Part shown: piece by piece, positions 7,657 to 16,112 of the stretch
Numbering within the stretch: position 1 is the first letter of the stretch
Layout: every line of letters begins with the position of its first letter
Assembly (NCBI GenBank): GCA_902806205.1
Contig: CADCVR010000028.1
Span: 1 to 33,560, forward strand
Origin: an uncultured Solirubrobacteraceae bacterium
GTDB taxonomy: Bacteria > Actinomycetota > Thermoleophilia > Solirubrobacterales > Solirubrobacteraceae
Reading direction: 5' to 3'
Length of the DNA stretch: 33,560 nucleotides
Position numbers and translations under genes: made by a program
Notes under the pieces: generated by a model
Databases searched by the model: none
What the model was told of the DNA's origin: nothing
The model's input: the letters and a program-made list of their open reading frames with translations, nothing else

Positions 7657-7986
7657 ATGGCGCGCGTGACGGCGCTCGTGCCGGACCTCCTGTTCGGCTC
7701 CAACGTGCAGGGCGCGCTGCGCGCGGCCGGCCACGAGGTCGAGCTCGTGGGAACCGCGGACGCGATCGATCCCGGCGCCACCGACGTCCTCGTCGTCGAC
7801 CTCACGGCCGATGGTGTCGATCCCGCGGCGCTGGCCCGGCTCGGCCCGCGGACACTCGGCTTCTTCGCCCACGTCGAACCGGAGGTGCGGGCGCGAGCGG
7901 TGGCCGCGGGCTTCGACCTCGTGGTCCCGCGGTCGCGCATGCACCGCGAGGGCGCGACGCTCGTGACCAAGCTCGTGGCGGGCTGA
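7657..7986 (+). CDS. Receiver-like (CheY-fold) small protein, function unknown
   Basis: 109 residues with the rhythm of a response-regulator receiver: a first strand (VTALVPDLLFG), a central strand ending in Asp (VLVVDLTADG, near residue 48), a fourth strand (TLGFFAHVEP), and a last helix and strand (ARAVAAGFDLVVPRSRM). The acidic pair normally following the first strand is not obvious, and the Lys of the fifth strand is replaced by Arg, so it may be a degenerate receiver that is not phosphorylated. No kinase or DNA-binding domain is attached or nearby. It directly follows an 11-codon leader frame. A hairpin at 8013-8034 separates it from the convergent lipoprotein gene. The fold assignment is inference from pattern only. 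Confidence 0.6.
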   Translation: MARVTALVPDLLFGSNVQGALRAAGHEVELVGTADAIDPGATDVLVVDLTADGVDPAALARLGPRTLGFFAHVEPEVRARAVAAGFDLVVPRSRMHREGATLVTKLVAG

Positions 7987-8012
7987 CGGCATCGGCGCGT
8001 AGGCCGGTGCTT

Positions 8013-8034
8013 AGTGCTTCGGAATCGGAGCACT
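8013..8034. terminator. Hairpin between convergent genes, probable bidirectional terminator
   Basis: AGTGCTTCG (8013-8021) pairs with CGGAGCACT (8026-8034) around a GAAT loop: nine pairs, including one G-U. It starts 27 nt after the receiver-like gene and touches the stop codon of the opposing gene. No long U tract follows on either strand. Confidence 0.5.
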
Positions 8035-9023
8035 TAGCCTCGGATGACGCCCTGCCGGGCGAAGCGGGGCTCGAACAGCCGTGCGACGTCCGGGCGCTTG
8101 CGGGTCGCCCGGAAGCGTTTGGCCCATTCCGCCCACCGCTCCAGCACAGGCAGGTTCAGCGCGCCGAACGCGTTGCCGCCGGCGGTGAAGGCGGGCAGGA
8201 CGGCGTCGAGCTGGTCCTTGACGACCCGCCGCTCGAGCCCGTCGGCGCGGTCGACGAGCACGCCCACCGCCTCCTCGGGGCCCAGGATGACCTCGCGGTA
8301 GCCGCGCCGCAGCGCGGTGACCGTGGCCTGCACGAGCGCGGGGGAGTCCTGGAGGGTCGTCCGCCTGGCGACCAGCACGAGCCCCGGGTACGGCGGGGCC
8401 CCGAACTCGTCGACCCGGAACTCCCTGATCTGCGGCCGTTCTGCCTTCAGCGCGACACCCGCGACGTTCCAGGCCGCGGTCACGGCGTCGACGGTGCCCG
8501 AGCGGAGCGCACGCACCGCGCCGGAGCCGATCGTCGTCCGGCGGATCTCCTGCGGGTCGCCGTCGGCTCCCGAGACGATCGAGTCGAGCACCGCGTCGTC
8601 GGCGGGTCGTCCGGTCACGCCGACGCGCCGGCCGGCAAGGTCGCGCGGAGAACGCACCGACGGGTCGGCCAGGACCGCGGTCAGCGGGCGTTGCGCGAGC
8701 GCCATGACCGCCACGAGGTCGCGCTCCTCCTCCTGGGCGCGGGCGAGGTCGTGGAGGTCGAGGACCGCAAACTGCACGCGGCTGGAGACCAGGAGGTCCA
8801 CGGCGTCGGTCACGGCGCCGGGGACCTCGATCCGGAGGTCCACTCCCTCGGCGTCGGTGAAGCCGCGGGCCGTGGCGACGTAGATGCCCGCGTGGGTGGC
8901 GTTGGGCGGGGAGTCGAGCAGGAGCCGTGCCTCCTCGCCGGGGCGGTCGCTCGCGGCGGTCCCGCAGGCGGCCAGCCCGACCGACGCGAGGGCCGCGACC
9001 AGCACGGCGGAGCGCTTCTTCAT
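8034..9023 (-). CDS. NMT1/THI5-like ABC substrate-binding lipoprotein
   Basis: A 329-residue periplasmic-type binding protein with an N-terminal lipoprotein signal (MKKRSAVLVAALASVG, lipobox LAAC with Cys20). The mature part begins with the NMT1/THI5/SsuA-like signature (LLLDSPPNATHAGIYVATARGF, then GVDLRIEVPG) and continues with family features such as DLAGRRVGVTG. Such proteins bind thiamine precursors, pyrimidines, sulfonates or similar small molecules; the ligand cannot be chosen from sequence. No permease or ATPase of this system lies in the window, so it is an orphan here. The ATG at 9023 follows a -10 box TAGGCT by 8 nt, consistent with a leaderless mRNA. Confidence 0.82.
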   Translation of the reverse strand: MKKRSAVLVAALASVGLAACGTAASDRPGEEARLLLDSPPNATHAGIYVATARGFTDAEGVDLRIEVPGAVTDAVDLLVSSRVQFAVLDLHDLARAQEEERDLVAVMALAQRPLTAVLADPSVRSPRDLAGRRVGVTGRPADDAVLDSIVSGADGDPQEIRRTTIGSGAVRALRSGTVDAVTAAWNVAGVALKAERPQIREFRVDEFGAPPYPGLVLVARRTTLQDSPALVQATVTALRRGYREVILGPEEAVGVLVDRADGLERRVVKDQLDAVLPAFTAGGNAFGALNLPVLERWAEWAKRFRATRKRPDVARLFEPRFARQGVIRG

Positions 9024-9031
9024 GGGCCTGC

Positions 9032-9037
9032 AGCCTA
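9032..9037 (-). promoter_or_regulatory. -10 box TAGGCT of the NMT1-like gene
   Basis: TAGGCT on the minus strand ends 8 nt before the ATG at 9023, with no Shine-Dalgarno sequence between, matching the leaderless pattern seen elsewhere in the window. Confidence 0.45.
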
Positions 9038-9112
9038 GGCGCCGCCTACCCCGAGTTGACGGGCTGGTCGCGTCACGACGCGCCGGGCGGCGGCCGCCTC
9101 CCGCCGCCGCCC

Positions 9113-9142
9113 GCCGCCGGCCGCCCGGGTCGCGCCGGCGGC
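9113..9142. terminator. GC-rich hairpin downstream of the DoxX gene
   Basis: GCCGCCGGC (9113-9121) and GCCGGCGGC (9134-9142) form a perfect 9-bp stem with a 12-nt loop, beginning 8 nt past the stop codon of the minus-strand DoxX gene. There is no U tract, as is common for high-GC actinobacterial terminators. The surrounding 9083-9112 is also strongly GC-rich and self-complementary. Confidence 0.4.
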
Positions 9143-9149
9143 CCCGGGG

Positions 9150-9707
9150 TCAGTTCGGCGCCGCGCCCTGCGTCGCCGGATCCCCGGCGACGTCGCCCTC
9201 ACCCTCGCTGGGTGCGGGGCCGGGCGGGTTGAGCTTGGGGTGGGTGGCCAGGTACGAGCTCGCGACGCCGCCGGCGACCGCGAGCGCGGCGAGGGCCGGG
9301 CCGTGGAAGTCCGGGAAGCGCTTGGCGTCGATCGACAACGGGCCGGGGCCGGCGTCGGCGAGGCCTGCCACGGCGGCGATGACCACGGCCTGGAACTCCC
9401 AGCCGCCGTTGGTCACCCACGGCCCGGCCTTGAGGTGCACCTTGCGGATGGCGGTGGCCATGGTGCCGGAGATCATGGCCGCAGCCACGGGAGTGGCCAG
9501 GCCGAGGGTGAGCATCGCCCCTCCGGCGGTCTCGGCGACCCCGGCGGCGGTGGCGTGCTTACGGCCCGGGCGCAGGCCGATGCTCTCGAAGAAACCGGCC
9601 GTCCCTTCGAGCCCGGGGCCGCCGAACCAGCCGAAGAGCTTCTGGCCGCCGTGGCCGATGAACAGCGGGCCGACCAGCCCGCGGATGAGCAGGGATCCGA
9701 GCTTCAT
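9150..9707 (-). CDS. DoxX family membrane protein
   Basis: 185 residues with about four membrane segments. The N-terminal sequence (LLIRGLVGPLFIGHGGQKLF, then GWFGGPG) and the ETAGGAMLTLGLATPVAA segment are typical of the DoxX/YphA family of small integral membrane proteins, whose members are linked to redox or thiol stress in some actinobacteria. The C-terminal 30 residues are Pro, Gly and Glu rich (PKLNPPGPAPSEGEGD) and probably disordered. The start at 9707 has a clear AAGGAGA ribosome-binding sequence with suitable spacing. It is divergent from fbiC with a 110-nt intergenic region. No neighbour suggests a specific role. Confidence 0.85.
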   Translation of the reverse strand: MKLGSLLIRGLVGPLFIGHGGQKLFGWFGGPGLEGTAGFFESIGLRPGRKHATAAGVAETAGGAMLTLGLATPVAAAMISGTMATAIRKVHLKAGPWVTNGGWEFQAVVIAAVAGLADAGPGPLSIDAKRFPDFHGPALAALAVAGGVASSYLATHPKLNPPGPAPSEGEGDVAGDPATQGAAPN

Positions 9708-9804
9708 GATGCGTCTCCTTCGAAGGGGTGAAGTTCCGAGCCTCCCCGCACACGCAGATCTCGAACGTCGCCGGGCAGCGCGCCGGTCCGCTTCGGCCCG
9801 TCCG

Positions 9805-9810
9805 TAGGAT
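9805..9810 (+). promoter_or_regulatory. -10 box TAGGAT of fbiC (decides start)
   Basis: TAGGAT ends 7 nt before the ATG at 9818. This supports 9818 rather than the in-frame ATG at 9809, which overlaps the box, or the longer frame opening at 9728. Confidence 0.5.
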
Positions 9811-9817
9811 GCATCGG

Positions 9818-12040
9818 ATGCGCCGCCGCATCACCTTCTCGCGCAACCACACGCTGTCGCTTTCGCGCACCTGCCGGTGCTTCTGCAAGTACTGCGCGTT
9901 CAAGACGCACACGGCGCACCTCTACGCGCCCGACGAGGTCGATGCGTTCATCGAGCAGGCCGTGCGGCGCAACGCGAAGGAGCTGCTCGTGCTCACGGGC
10001 GAGCGGCCGGAGGTCAACGCGGGAGTGCGCCAGCGGCTCGCGGAGTACGGCCACGCGGACTTCACGAGCTACGTCGTCTGGGCGTGCGGGCGGGCACTCG
10101 AGCGTGGACTGCTGCCGCACACGAACCTCGGCGTCCTGTCCCGGGAGGACCTCGGGCGCCTCCGGGAGGTGACGGCCTCCCAGGGCCTGATGCTCGAGTC
10201 GACCCGCGCCGACCTCGTCGCGCACCGGGGGTCCCCGACGAAGGACCCCGCCCGCCGCCTGGAGACGATCCGCTGGGCCGGCGAGCTCAAGATCCCCTTC
10301 ACGAGCGGGATCCTCGTGGGCATCGGGGAGACGCCCGCCGACCGCGTGCACGCCCTCGAGGCGCTCGCGCATCTTCATGCGCAGTTCGGCCACCTGCAGG
10401 AGATCATCATTCAGAACTTCGTCCCGCACGACTCCTACTACGGCGAGGAGCCCGCGGAGATCGCCGACGCCGCGGCGCGCAGGGCCTGGTCCTCGGGGCT
10501 CTGGCGGGAGGAGCAGCGGCCGCGGCTCGCCCTGCCGGCTTGGGCGACGCCGGTGTCGCTCGGGGAGCTGCGTGACCTCGTGGCGGTCACCCGCGAGCTG
10601 CTGCCGGGCGTCGGCATCCAGATCCCGCCGAATCTCGCCGACTGGTGGCCGGAGCTCGTCGCCGCCGGCGCCACCGACCTCGGCGGGCTGTCCGCAAACG
10701 GCGACCACATCTCCCCGGAGCACCCGTTCCCCGGGCCGCATCAGGTGCGCAAGGTCCTCGCCCCGCTGGGCTACGCGCTGACCGAGCGCCTGTGCGTCTA
10801 CCCGCAGTACCTCGAGCCGGAGTGGGTCGCCCAGGGGGTGCTGGACTGCGTCCGGTCCAAGTACTGGAGCTTCATCCCGCGGCGCGGCTCGGGTCGCCGC
10901 GACGAGCGTGCCGTCCGCGCCGACCTCGTGCCGCGGGCGATCGCCAAGGGCCGTGACGGGCTGCCCCTGAGCGAGGACGAGCTCACCGCGCTCTTCGCCG
11001 AGCGCCGCCCGGAGGCGATCGAGGACCTGCGCCAGGCCGCCGACGAGCTGCGTGCGGAGCTCGCGGGCGACGCGGTGACGTTCGTCGTCAACCGGAACCT
11101 CAACGTCTCGAACGTCTGCATCGTCGGCTGCGCGTTCTGCGGCTTCGGGCAGGGCAAGCGCTCTCCCGACGCCTACGAGCACGACAAGGCGGAGTTCGAG
11201 GCGAGGATCGTCGACGCGCTGGCCTACGGCGCCACGGAGCTGTGCCTTCAGTCGGGCATCCATCCCGACTGGACGCTCGAGGACTACGAGGGCTGGCTGC
11301 GGCTGGCCAGGCAGACGGCGCCCGAGCTCCACCTCCACGCGTACTCGCCGATGGAGATCGACCACATGACCACGATCTCCGGCCTGCCGCTGGAGGAGGT
11401 CTTCGCCCGGCTGGCCGACGCCGGGCTCGGCTCGACGCCGGGAACCGCCGCCGAGGTCCTCCACGACGGCGTCCGCGAGCGCATCTCACCGAACAAGCTC
11501 CCGGCGGGCCGATGGGTCGAGGTGATCGAGGCCTCACACGCCGCGGGCCTGCGCTCGACCTCGACGGTGATGTTCGGGCACGTCGAGGAGCCGTGGGAGC
11601 TCGCGGAGCACATGCGCGTCGTGCGCGAGCTGCAGGAGCGCACGGGCGGCATCACCGAATTCGTGCCGCTGAGCTTCGTCCCGTTCCACACGCTGCTGGG
11701 CCGCACGCACGGCCTGGAGGAGCTCGGGCGCGAGGAGAACCTCAAGCACACGGCGGTGTTTCGTCTCGCGCTGGGGCGATCGATCCGCAACCTGCAGGCC
11801 TCATGGGTCAAGATGGGGCTCGACGCGGCGACGGAGAGCTTGCGCTGGGGGGTCAACGACCTCGGCGGCACGCTCATGGAGGAGAGCATCTCGCGCATGG
11901 CGGGCTCGGCTCACGGCACCCGCCTGGACCCCGAGGACCTGATCGCCGCCGCCCACCGGGCCGGCCGGCCTGCCGCGGAGCGCACGACGCTCTACGGCAT
12001 CCGCAAGCGGCATGACCTCAGGGAGGCAGTCAAGGCATGA
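9818..12040 (+). CDS. fbiC: FbiC, bifunctional Fo synthase (CofG-CofH fusion)
   Basis: A 740-residue fusion of two radical-SAM enzymes that builds the 5-deazaflavin Fo (7,8-didemethyl-8-hydroxy-5-deazariboflavin), the chromophore of F420, from tyrosine and a flavin-pathway precursor. The N-terminal CofG-like half carries the SAM-cluster motif CxxxCxxC at C19, C23 and C26 (CRCFCKYC). The C-terminal CofH-like half carries a second one at C434, C438 and C441 (CIVGCAFC). Other family segments are visible (TSGILVGIGET in the first half; STVMFGHVE and FVPLSFVPFHT in the second). It is shorter than mycobacterial FbiC because the N-terminal extension is missing. It overlaps the greA-like gene by ATGA. 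The other F420 genes lie 3.3 kb away on the opposite strand. Confidence 0.95.
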   Translation: MRRRITFSRNHTLSLSRTCRCFCKYCAFKTHTAHLYAPDEVDAFIEQAVRRNAKELLVLTGERPEVNAGVRQRLAEYGHADFTSYVVWACGRALERGLLPHTNLGVLSREDLGRLREVTASQGLMLESTRADLVAHRGSPTKDPARRLETIRWAGELKIPFTSGILVGIGETPADRVHALEALAHLHAQFGHLQEIIIQNFVPHDSYYGEEPAEIADAAARRAWSSGLWREEQRPRLALPAWATPVSLGELRDLVAVTRELLPGVGIQIPPNLADWWPELVAAGATDLGGLSANGDHISPEHPFPGPHQVRKVLAPLGYALTERLCVYPQYLEPEWVAQGVLDCVRSKYWSFIPRRGSGRRDERAVRADLVPRAIAKGRDGLPLSEDELTALFAERRPEAIEDLRQAADELRAELAGDAVTFVVNRNLNVSNVCIVGCAFCGFGQGKRSPDAYEHDKAEFEARIVDALAYGATELCLQSGIHPDWTLEDYEGWLRLARQTAPELHLHAYSPMEIDHMTTISGLPLEEVFARLADAGLGSTPGTAAEVLHDGVRERISPNKLPAGRWVEVIEASHAAGLRSTSTVMFGHVEEPWELAEHMRVVRELQERTGGITEFVPLSFVPFHTLLGRTHGLEELGREENLKHTAVFRLALGRSIRNLQASWVKMGLDAATESLRWGVNDLGGTLMEESISRMAGSAHGTRLDPEDLIAAAHRAGRPAAERTTLYGIRKRHDLREAVKA

Positions 12041-12516
12041 GCTCACAGGACAGCATCGGCGAAGCCATCACCGCAGAGGGCCTGAAATCCCTGCGCGCAG
12101 AGCTCCACGAGCTCGAGACGACCGCCCGTGCCGACATCGCCAAGCGCATCAACGTGGCCCGGGAGATGGGGGACCTCAAGGAGAACGCGGAGTACCACAT
12201 CGCCAAGGAGGACCAGGGCCATCTGGAGACGAAGATCCTCCGCCTCCAGGCCCGACTCCGCGCAGCGGTCGTCGTCGAGGCGGCGCACGGCGGCGACGCG
12301 GTCGCCTTCGGCTCGACCGTCGAGCTCGTCGACGAGGACGGCGGGGTGGGCATGACGTGGACGATCGTCGGCCCGACGGAGGCCGACATCAAGCAGAAGA
12401 AGCTCTCCGCGGAATCCCCGATCGCCCGCGCGGTCGTGGGGCTGTCGGTCGGCGACGTCGCCGAGGTGCAGACGCCCAAGGGCGTGCGCCGCCTGAGGGT
12501 CGTGTCGATCTGGTAG
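12037..12516 (+). CDS. greA: GreA/GreB-family transcription elongation factor
   Basis: 159 residues, the usual length of GreA. Residues 10-80 form the N-terminal coiled coil with the tip motif GDLKENAEYHIAKE, whose acidic residues enter the RNA polymerase secondary channel to stimulate cleavage of backtracked RNA. Residues 85-159 form the FKBP-like C-terminal domain (FGSTVELVDEDGG, SPIARAVVGLSVGDVAEV). It begins inside the last codons of fbiC (ATGA), so the two are translationally coupled, an unusual pairing for an elongation factor. Only 3 nt separate its stop from that of the convergent nuclease gene, leaving no room for a separate terminator. Whether this is the sole GreA of the organism cannot be told from the window. 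Confidence 0.93.
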   Translation: MSSQDSIGEAITAEGLKSLRAELHELETTARADIAKRINVAREMGDLKENAEYHIAKEDQGHLETKILRLQARLRAAVVVEAAHGGDAVAFGSTVELVDEDGGVGMTWTIVGPTEADIKQKKLSAESPIARAVVGLSVGDVAEVQTPKGVRRLRVVSIW

Positions 12517-12519
12517 TTG

Positions 12520-15241
12520 CTATCCGGCCGGCTCGCCGGTCACCCGCAGACGCGCGAGCTGCGGGTCGTGGTCGGAGACCTGGTCGGCGAACTCCGCGTT
12601 GGTGTGCACGGAGTCGTACTCGGCCCGCGGGGCGAGCAGGGAGCGGGAGACCAGGATCTGGTCGAGCACCTGTGAGTTGCCCTCGAACACGTAGGAGTAG
12701 CGCTCGGGCTCCGGGAGCGTCTCAGCAAGGTTGAAGAGCTCCTCGCCCTCGAGGATCTCCAGGGTGCGGGAGAACTCGAAGTCGTTGAGGTCGCCGAACA
12801 CGACGACCCTCGCGTTCTTGTCGGCCGCGAGCAGCTCACCCACGAACCGGTTGACGATCGCCGCCTGCTGATGGCGCTGGGTCTCGCTGGAGCGCTGCGG
12901 CGGCTGCACCCGGCCGAACAGCGGATCGTCCCCGCCCTTGGAGTTGAAGTGGTTGACGATCGCGATCACCGTGCGCCCGCGGAAGAGGAACTCACCGGCC
13001 AGCGGCTTGCGCGACCGCTCGAAGGCGGGCTCGGCCGGATCGATCCGGCCCGGGCTGAGCGTGAGCTGGGCCCCTGGCTGGTCGGGATCCTCTTCGGTGG
13101 AGTTGACCGCCGTGCCGCCCGGCCGGTCGACGAACGACACGCGGTCGGGGCGGTACAGGAAGCCGACGCGGATGTTCCCGTTGGGCTCCCCGCCGTCCCG
13201 GTTGGACGCCGGGTTGATCTGCCGGTACTCGTACCGCGGGCCGCCGGCAGCCTCGATCGCCGCGATCAGCTTCCCGTAGGTCAGGTCGGCGTCCGTCGGC
13301 GCGGCGGAGCGCGGGCCGTCGTTGTCCTGGACCTCCTCGACGCCGACGATGTCCGGCGAGCGCAGGTTGGTCACCAGCGTCAGGGCGAGCCGCCGGAACT
13401 TCTCCTCCGGGTCGCCCGGGTCGAGGTTCTCGACGTTGAAGGACGCGATCGAGAGCTGGTCGCTCCGCGGCTCGTCGGTGACCTCGCGCTCCAGGCCTCC
13501 GTCGACCGCCTCGGGGGTCTTCAGGGCGAGGAACTTGAAGTTGCCGAACGAGTAGTCGACGACCGCGTCGACCGGGCCGGCGAACGAGTCGCGGACGTCC
13601 ACGGAGGGCAGCGGCGCGATCGCGTCGTCGAAGACGATCCGCTCCGGGTTGAAGTCGGTCGGCCGGATCACGATCCCGCCGCGCGCGGTCCGGACCGAGG
13701 CGCCCGCGCCGCCGGCGGCGAGCGTCGGGACCTCGCCGAAGCGACTGGTCGGGCCGACGGCCACCGGGTCGTGCACCCGCGTGAGCATGCCCTCGAGGCT
13801 CTCGTAGAAGTCGATGCCGTCCTGCGCCGGGTCGAACGTGAGCGTGGCCTCGACGTCGCCGGGCGAGTCGTCGTCGATGACCTCGGTCGGCGGCATCCGC
13901 CCGTCCGGACCCACCACCGTCGGCGTGATCTGGCCCGTGCCCGCCGGCGTGGTCACCGGCGAGGCGATCTCGGTGGTCGTGAGGTTGTCCGAGCTCGCGC
14001 CCCCGGGGCGGAACTCCACCACGCGGCCGCTGACGAGCACGGCGCTGCCGACCGCAGCGCTCGCGGGCGGCTTCGATCCCGTGAACACGAAGATGCCCTC
14101 GGAGGTCCGCTCGTCGCCGTCCGGCTGCGGATCCTGCATGAAGAAGCCGTTGGAGCGGACCGCGATGACCACGCCGGGCACCCGGGAGACCGCCTCGCCC
14201 TCGAACGGCGAGCGGTGTCGGGCGCCCTGGATCTCGGGGATGCGCAGGGCCAGTCCGACGGTGGTGAAGGTGGCGGAGAAGTCGCCGCTCATCGCGTCGG
14301 GCGGATCGTCGCCGTCGGCGTCGGACACCGAGGCGGTCCGGACCGTGAGGGTGCAGCGCTCGCCCGCCGCGAGATCGCGCGCGGGGTCGAGGGTGAACGT
14401 GCGCCGGCCGCCCGTCACCGTGACCGCCACGTCGCCGCTGCGGCTGCAGCGCAGCGCGAAGGCGCCGGGGCCGGCCGTGACCTCCTCGGAGAAGGTGACG
14501 TCGACGTTCGTGTCCGTCGGCACCTCGGTGGCCGCGTCGTCCGGGGTGGTGCCGGTCACCGTCGGCGCCGCGTCGCCGGGCGGCGCGGCGCAGGGGCTCC
14601 GCGGGCTCGCGCTGTTCTGCGGCGCGGGCGCGCCGGCCGTGAAGTCGGCGCCGTTCTGGTCGGTGTCATGGCAGCCGCCCGCTGCGCGGGAGTCCGACGT
14701 GGTGTTCGACAGACCGGGTGCGGGGGCGGTGCCCTCGAAGAAGTTCGCGCTTCCGTAGCCCACGACGTCGATGATGCGGGCGCGCTGCTCGGTCGAGCAG
14801 GCGACCGAACCGCCGTTGCAGCCCAGCGAGGTGACGCCCTCGGCGAGGGCGAGCTTGCCCGCACTGCCACTGAGGTTGATCGGCGTCGGGTCGTTGACGT
14901 CCGGGTCCGGGAGACCCGCGCCCGTCGTGCCGGTGGCCTCCTTGACCAGGAGGTGCTCGCCGGGGGCCAGCGTGCGGTCGGGCAGCTCGGTGAGCTGCCC
15001 GGGGTTGGCGCCGAAGGTGCCCGTCCCAGTGGCGCTCGCGTACTGCAAACGACCGCCCGGCGACCGGGACCGGGGCGCTGCCGCGGTTGAACAGCTCGAC
15101 GAAGTCGGCGTTGAACGGGGCGCCGGAGTTCCCGCCGCCCCCGTAGACCTCGCTGATCACGACGTCGGGGGAAGCGGCGCTCGCGGGGGCGGCGAGCGTC
15201 AGGGCGGTGAGCACCGCGGGCAGCGGGAGGAGTCGGCGCAT
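12520..15241 (-). CDS. Secreted ExeM/NucH-type nuclease with lamin-tail domain, one frameshift
   Basis: A large secreted nuclease read in two frames. The N-terminus (start 15241) has a signal peptide (MRRLLPLPAVLTALTLAAPA, cleavage near ASA-A) and the start of a lamin-tail domain (VVISEVYGGGGN, FVELFNRGSAPVPV). The frame then breaks at 15047-15049. Removing one T from the minus-strand TTT there restores ...GRSLQYASATGTG..., the expected lamin-tail continuation. The remaining ~840 residues hold a Big_5-like Ig domain (VTGTTPDDAATEVPTDTNVD), an OB-fold-like region (IPEIQGARHRSPFEGE) and an exonuclease/endonuclease/phosphatase domain (IASFNVENLD, GVEEVQD, IVNHFNSKGGDD, GDLNDFE, SDHDP). Known relatives degrade extracellular DNA. 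A sequencing error or a recent mutation would explain the shift. A -10 box lies 8 nt before the ATG. Confidence 0.85.
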
Positions 15242-15249
15242 GAGGCGGC

Positions 15250-15255
15250 ACGGTA
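15250..15255 (-). promoter_or_regulatory. -10 box TACCGT of the secreted nuclease gene
   Basis: TACCGT on the minus strand ends 8 nt before the ATG at 15241, with no Shine-Dalgarno sequence. This supports that ATG as the true start of the nuclease and so supports treating the downstream frame break as a defect in a single gene. Confidence 0.45.
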
Positions 15256-15298
15256 GGTCCGACTCCGTGACCGCCCGTTAGGAATCTGTGACCCGACC

Positions 15299-15343
15299 GG
15301 CGTGTGCCCTGATCCACCTCAGGGGTGGATCCGGGCACACGCC
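15299..15343. repeat. 45-nt stem-loop repeat, copy 1
   Basis: GGCGTGTGCCCTGATCCAC (15299-15317) pairs with 15325-15343 with a single mismatch (18 of 19), around the loop CTCAGGG. It recurs at 20404-20448 with 43 of 45 bases conserved, and the flanks GACC and GCCTCGG are also shared. It lies 27-71 nt past the cofE stop on the minus strand, so it may terminate the F420 operon. It also lies upstream of the nuclease promoter. No U tract. Confidence 0.75.
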
Positions 15344-15369
15344 GCCTCGGCCAGGGCGGCCCGGACGCC

Positions 15370-16104
15370 TCAGACGAACAGGTCCTCGCCCGGCGGGCGC
15401 AGGAGTGCCACCGCGCCCGGGCCGTCACCCGCGGTGACGTGGCGGCTCAGGCCGCGGACGATCGCCGCGGGGACCCCGCCGTCCTTCGAGCGCACGAGAT
15501 CCGCGGCGGCCGCGGCCGCGTCGGCGACCGCCATCCGGGAGGCGCGCATGGTCCGCCCGCCGGCGTCCGGGCGGCCGCGCCAGTCCTCCAGCGGGGCGAG
15601 GCCGGCGACGCCGATCGCGACGTCGACCTGCCCGTGACGCCAGGGGCGGCCGAACGAGTCGGTGATCACCACGGCGGGGCGGTTCGGCAGGGCGGCGCGC
15701 AGGCGGCGGGCGCTGCCGTCGGGGTCGAGCGGCAGCAGCACGAGCGTTCCGGGTGCCCCGGCGTTGGAGGCATCGACCCCCGCGTTGGCGCACACGAAGC
15801 CGTGACGGGTTCGGCAGATCAGGACGCCGCGCTCCGCGCGCAGCAGCTCGGCGCTCTCGCGCAGCACGACCTCGACCTGCCGGGGATCCTTCCCCCACGG
15901 CTCGGCCAGGGCGACCGCGCGCGGCGACGGCTCCACCTCGGTGAGCGCGACCACACGGCCCTCCGCCTTGGAGACGACCTTGTGGGCGAGCACGAGCACG
16001 TCGCCGGCGGCGAAGGTGGCTCTCGCCGCGAGCAGCGCGGCGAGGGGGTCGCCCGGGCGGACCTCGGGCAGACCCTCGACGGCGACGACCTCGACGCGGG
16101 CCAC
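15370..16104 (-). CDS. cofE: CofE, coenzyme F420:L-glutamate ligase
   Basis: 244 residues, the size of stand-alone CofE enzymes. It adds glutamates to F420-0 using GTP, the last biosynthetic step. Visible family segments are VLVLAHKVVSKAEGRVV near residues 36-52, ICRTRHGFVCANAGVDASNA near 96-115, and VITDSFGRPWRHGQVDVAIG near 145-164, with the metal-binding Asp and nucleotide-binding residues expected in these stretches. Unlike mycobacterial FbiB it lacks the C-terminal nitroreductase/FMN domain, which in FbiB reduces dehydro-F420-0; that step would need another protein here. The start is a GTG at 16104, 8 nt after cofC. It is the last gene of the fno-cofD-cofC-cofE operon and is followed by a stem-loop repeat. 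Confidence 0.93.
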   Translation of the reverse strand: MARVEVVAVEGLPEVRPGDPLAALLAARATFAAGDVLVLAHKVVSKAEGRVVALTEVEPSPRAVALAEPWGKDPRQVEVVLRESAELLRAERGVLICRTRHGFVCANAGVDASNAGAPGTLVLLPLDPDGSARRLRAALPNRPAVVITDSFGRPWRHGQVDVAIGVAGLAPLEDWRGRPDAGGRTMRASRMAVADAAAAAADLVRSKDGGVPAAIVRGLSRHVTAGDGPGAVALLRPPGEDLFV

Positions 16105-16112
16105 GGCGGGCG

